DNA from: Thermoplasmata archaeon
GTDB lineage: Archaea; Thermoplasmatota; Thermoplasmata; RBG-16-68-12; SOIM01
Reading direction: 5' to 3'
Length of the DNA stretch: 64,000 bases
Assembly: GCA_023140195.1 (NCBI GenBank)
Contig: JAGLME010000018.1
Span: 1-64,000, forward strand
Of this stretch, positions 63,126 to 64,000 are shown piece by piece (the stretch's first letter is position 1; every line of letters begins with the position of its first letter). The translations under genes were made by a program, and so were the position numbers. Under the pieces are notes generated by a model. The model did no database searches. It was not told the origin of the DNA and saw only the letters and a list, made by a program, of their open reading frames with translations.

Positions 63126-64000
63126 CTATCCCTCCTCTATCGCGGCAGTCACCTGAGCCACTATCTGGTCTCTCGAGAAGTGCTTCAAGGTTATTGCCCT
63201 TTCTGGACATCCTGCAGCACACGTGCCACAACCTTTGCAGAGAGGTTCCGAAACCTTGGACTTCTTCGTCTCAGGGTCCACTTCAATCGCCCCAAACGGA
63301 CATATGGCCTCACATGTCCTGCATCCAACACACAGATCCTCATTCACCCAGGATACTACGCCTTCGGACTCGATCTCATCCTTGGTCAACACGGTCAAAG
63401 CTCTCGCAGCAGCCGCCATTGCTTGAGTGATGTTCTCGTCCGTGAACTTCGCACCCTGTGCTAACCCACACAAGAAGATCCCATCCGTGGCGAAATCAAC
63501 AGGTCTGAGCTTTACATGGGCCTCAAGGAAGAACCCGTCCTTGCTCAGCGGAACTTTGAACAGCTCAGAGAGCTCCTCGTTGTCCGGATTGGGCCTGACA
63601 GCCGCATTCAGTACCACGCAGTCAGGTTTCATCAGCACCTCTTCATTCAGGAACCTGTCCTTCACCTCAACCTCAAGCGGATCGCCTTGCCTGACAATCG
63701 GGAGATTCTCATCGTCATATCGCACGAATATGACTCCTTTCTCGCTGGCCTCCTTGTAGCACAACTCCTTGAATCCGTACGTGCGGATGTCTTTGAAGAG
63801 GACATATACTGAGCATTCCGGACATTTCTCTTTGAGCTCAAGGGCGTTCTTCATGGACTCGGTGCAACAGATTCTGCTGCAATTGGTGAAGTCCTCTGTT
63901 CTGGAGCCAACGCATTGAATTATGACGACCTCTTCTGGATTGAAACCCTCGGTCGTGAGTTTCTGTTCTAGTTCTAGCTGTGTGATGACGTTTTGATGTT
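63126..64000 (-). CDS. hdrA: HdrA, C-terminal part (cut by the window edge)
   Basis: The reading frame is open to the end of the window, so the 5' part is missing. The visible ~291 residues start within the FAD domain (IQCVGSR, then CSRICCTESMKNAL) and end with two ferredoxin motifs (CVGCRTCEAICP; CKGCGTCAAGCP). The sequence is closest by eye to the second half of the 49480-52497 double HdrA. Whether this is a double or single form cannot be told. The stop lies one base before the MvhD-winged-helix start codon. Confidence 0.9.
   Translation of the reverse strand, partial: HQNVITQLELEQKLTTEGFNPEEVVIIQCVGSRTEDFTNCSRICCTESMKNALELKEKCPECSVYVLFKDIRTYGFKELCYKEASEKGVIFVRYDDENLPIVRQGDPLEVEVKDRFLNEEVLMKPDCVVLNAAVRPNPDNEELSELFKVPLSKDGFFLEAHVKLRPVDFATDGIFLCGLAQGAKFTDENITQAMAAAARALTVLTKDEIESEGVVSWVNEDLCVGCRTCEAICPFGAIEVDPETKKSKVSEPLCKGCGTCAAGCPERAITLKHFSRDQIVAQVTAAIEEG

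Noticed and set aside
44107-64000. Methanogenesis as the function of the Hdr locus
   Set aside because: No mcr, mtr or other methanogenesis-specific gene is in the window; Hdr and MvhD homologues also occur in non-methanogens.

Overview
The window is a gene-dense piece of an archaeal chromosome, most likely from an uncultured Thermoplasmata-type euryarchaeon. Evidence for Archaea: a TFB transcription factor, archaeal-type TyrRS and ProRS, CTP-dependent riboflavin kinase, Taw2, a beta-CASP RNase, geranylgeranyl reductases, a GGPP synthase and a UbiA prenyltransferase. Many genes start about 25-30 nt downstream of a TATA-like box, as expected for leaderless transcripts; genes inside operons and several genes for secreted proteins instead carry clear GGAGG-type ribosome binding sites. 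The lineage is an inference. The riboflavin kinase with an N-terminal winged helix and the many large secreted peptidases fit the proposal. I see no rRNA, tRNA, CRISPR array or insertion sequence.

Left part (1-44 kb): housekeeping genes alternate with large extracellular proteins. Secreted proteins are a beta-helix protein (975-2768), an Ig/PKD surface protein with a cytoplasmic zinc ribbon (10435-13650), a roughly 1970-residue subtilisin-like protease (17752-23655), an M28 peptidase (31532-34801) and an M14 carboxypeptidase (41206-43944). Three of them end in the same tandem C-terminal module. A histidine-degradation run (13809-17735) encodes glutamate formimidoyltransferase, formimino-THF cyclodeaminase, urocanase and a ModE-type HTH-Nudix fusion. 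An isoprenoid/lipid group (24924-31512) includes two FAD-dependent GGR-family reductases, GGPP synthase and UbiA. Together these suggest a protein- and amino-acid-degrading heterotroph.

Right part (44-64 kb): an unusually large electron-transfer locus. It holds HdrB, HdrC, a hydrogenase maturation protease, a Mvh-type [NiFe]-hydrogenase (small and large subunits), four MvhD-type proteins (one plain, two with a C-terminal winged helix, one fused to HdrC-HdrB modules) and several HdrA proteins (two double-length fusions, one pair encoding the two halves separately, one cut by the window edge). Only one hydrogenase core is present, so most of these complexes probably use other electron donors. 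No methyl-CoM reductase gene is in the window. The plausible role is flavin-based electron bifurcation or confurcation linking H2, ferredoxin and disulfide or other carriers during amino-acid fermentation; that role is inference. The order HdrA, MvhD-winged helix, double HdrA occurs twice, which points to duplication and divergence. This locus is the most interesting part of the window.
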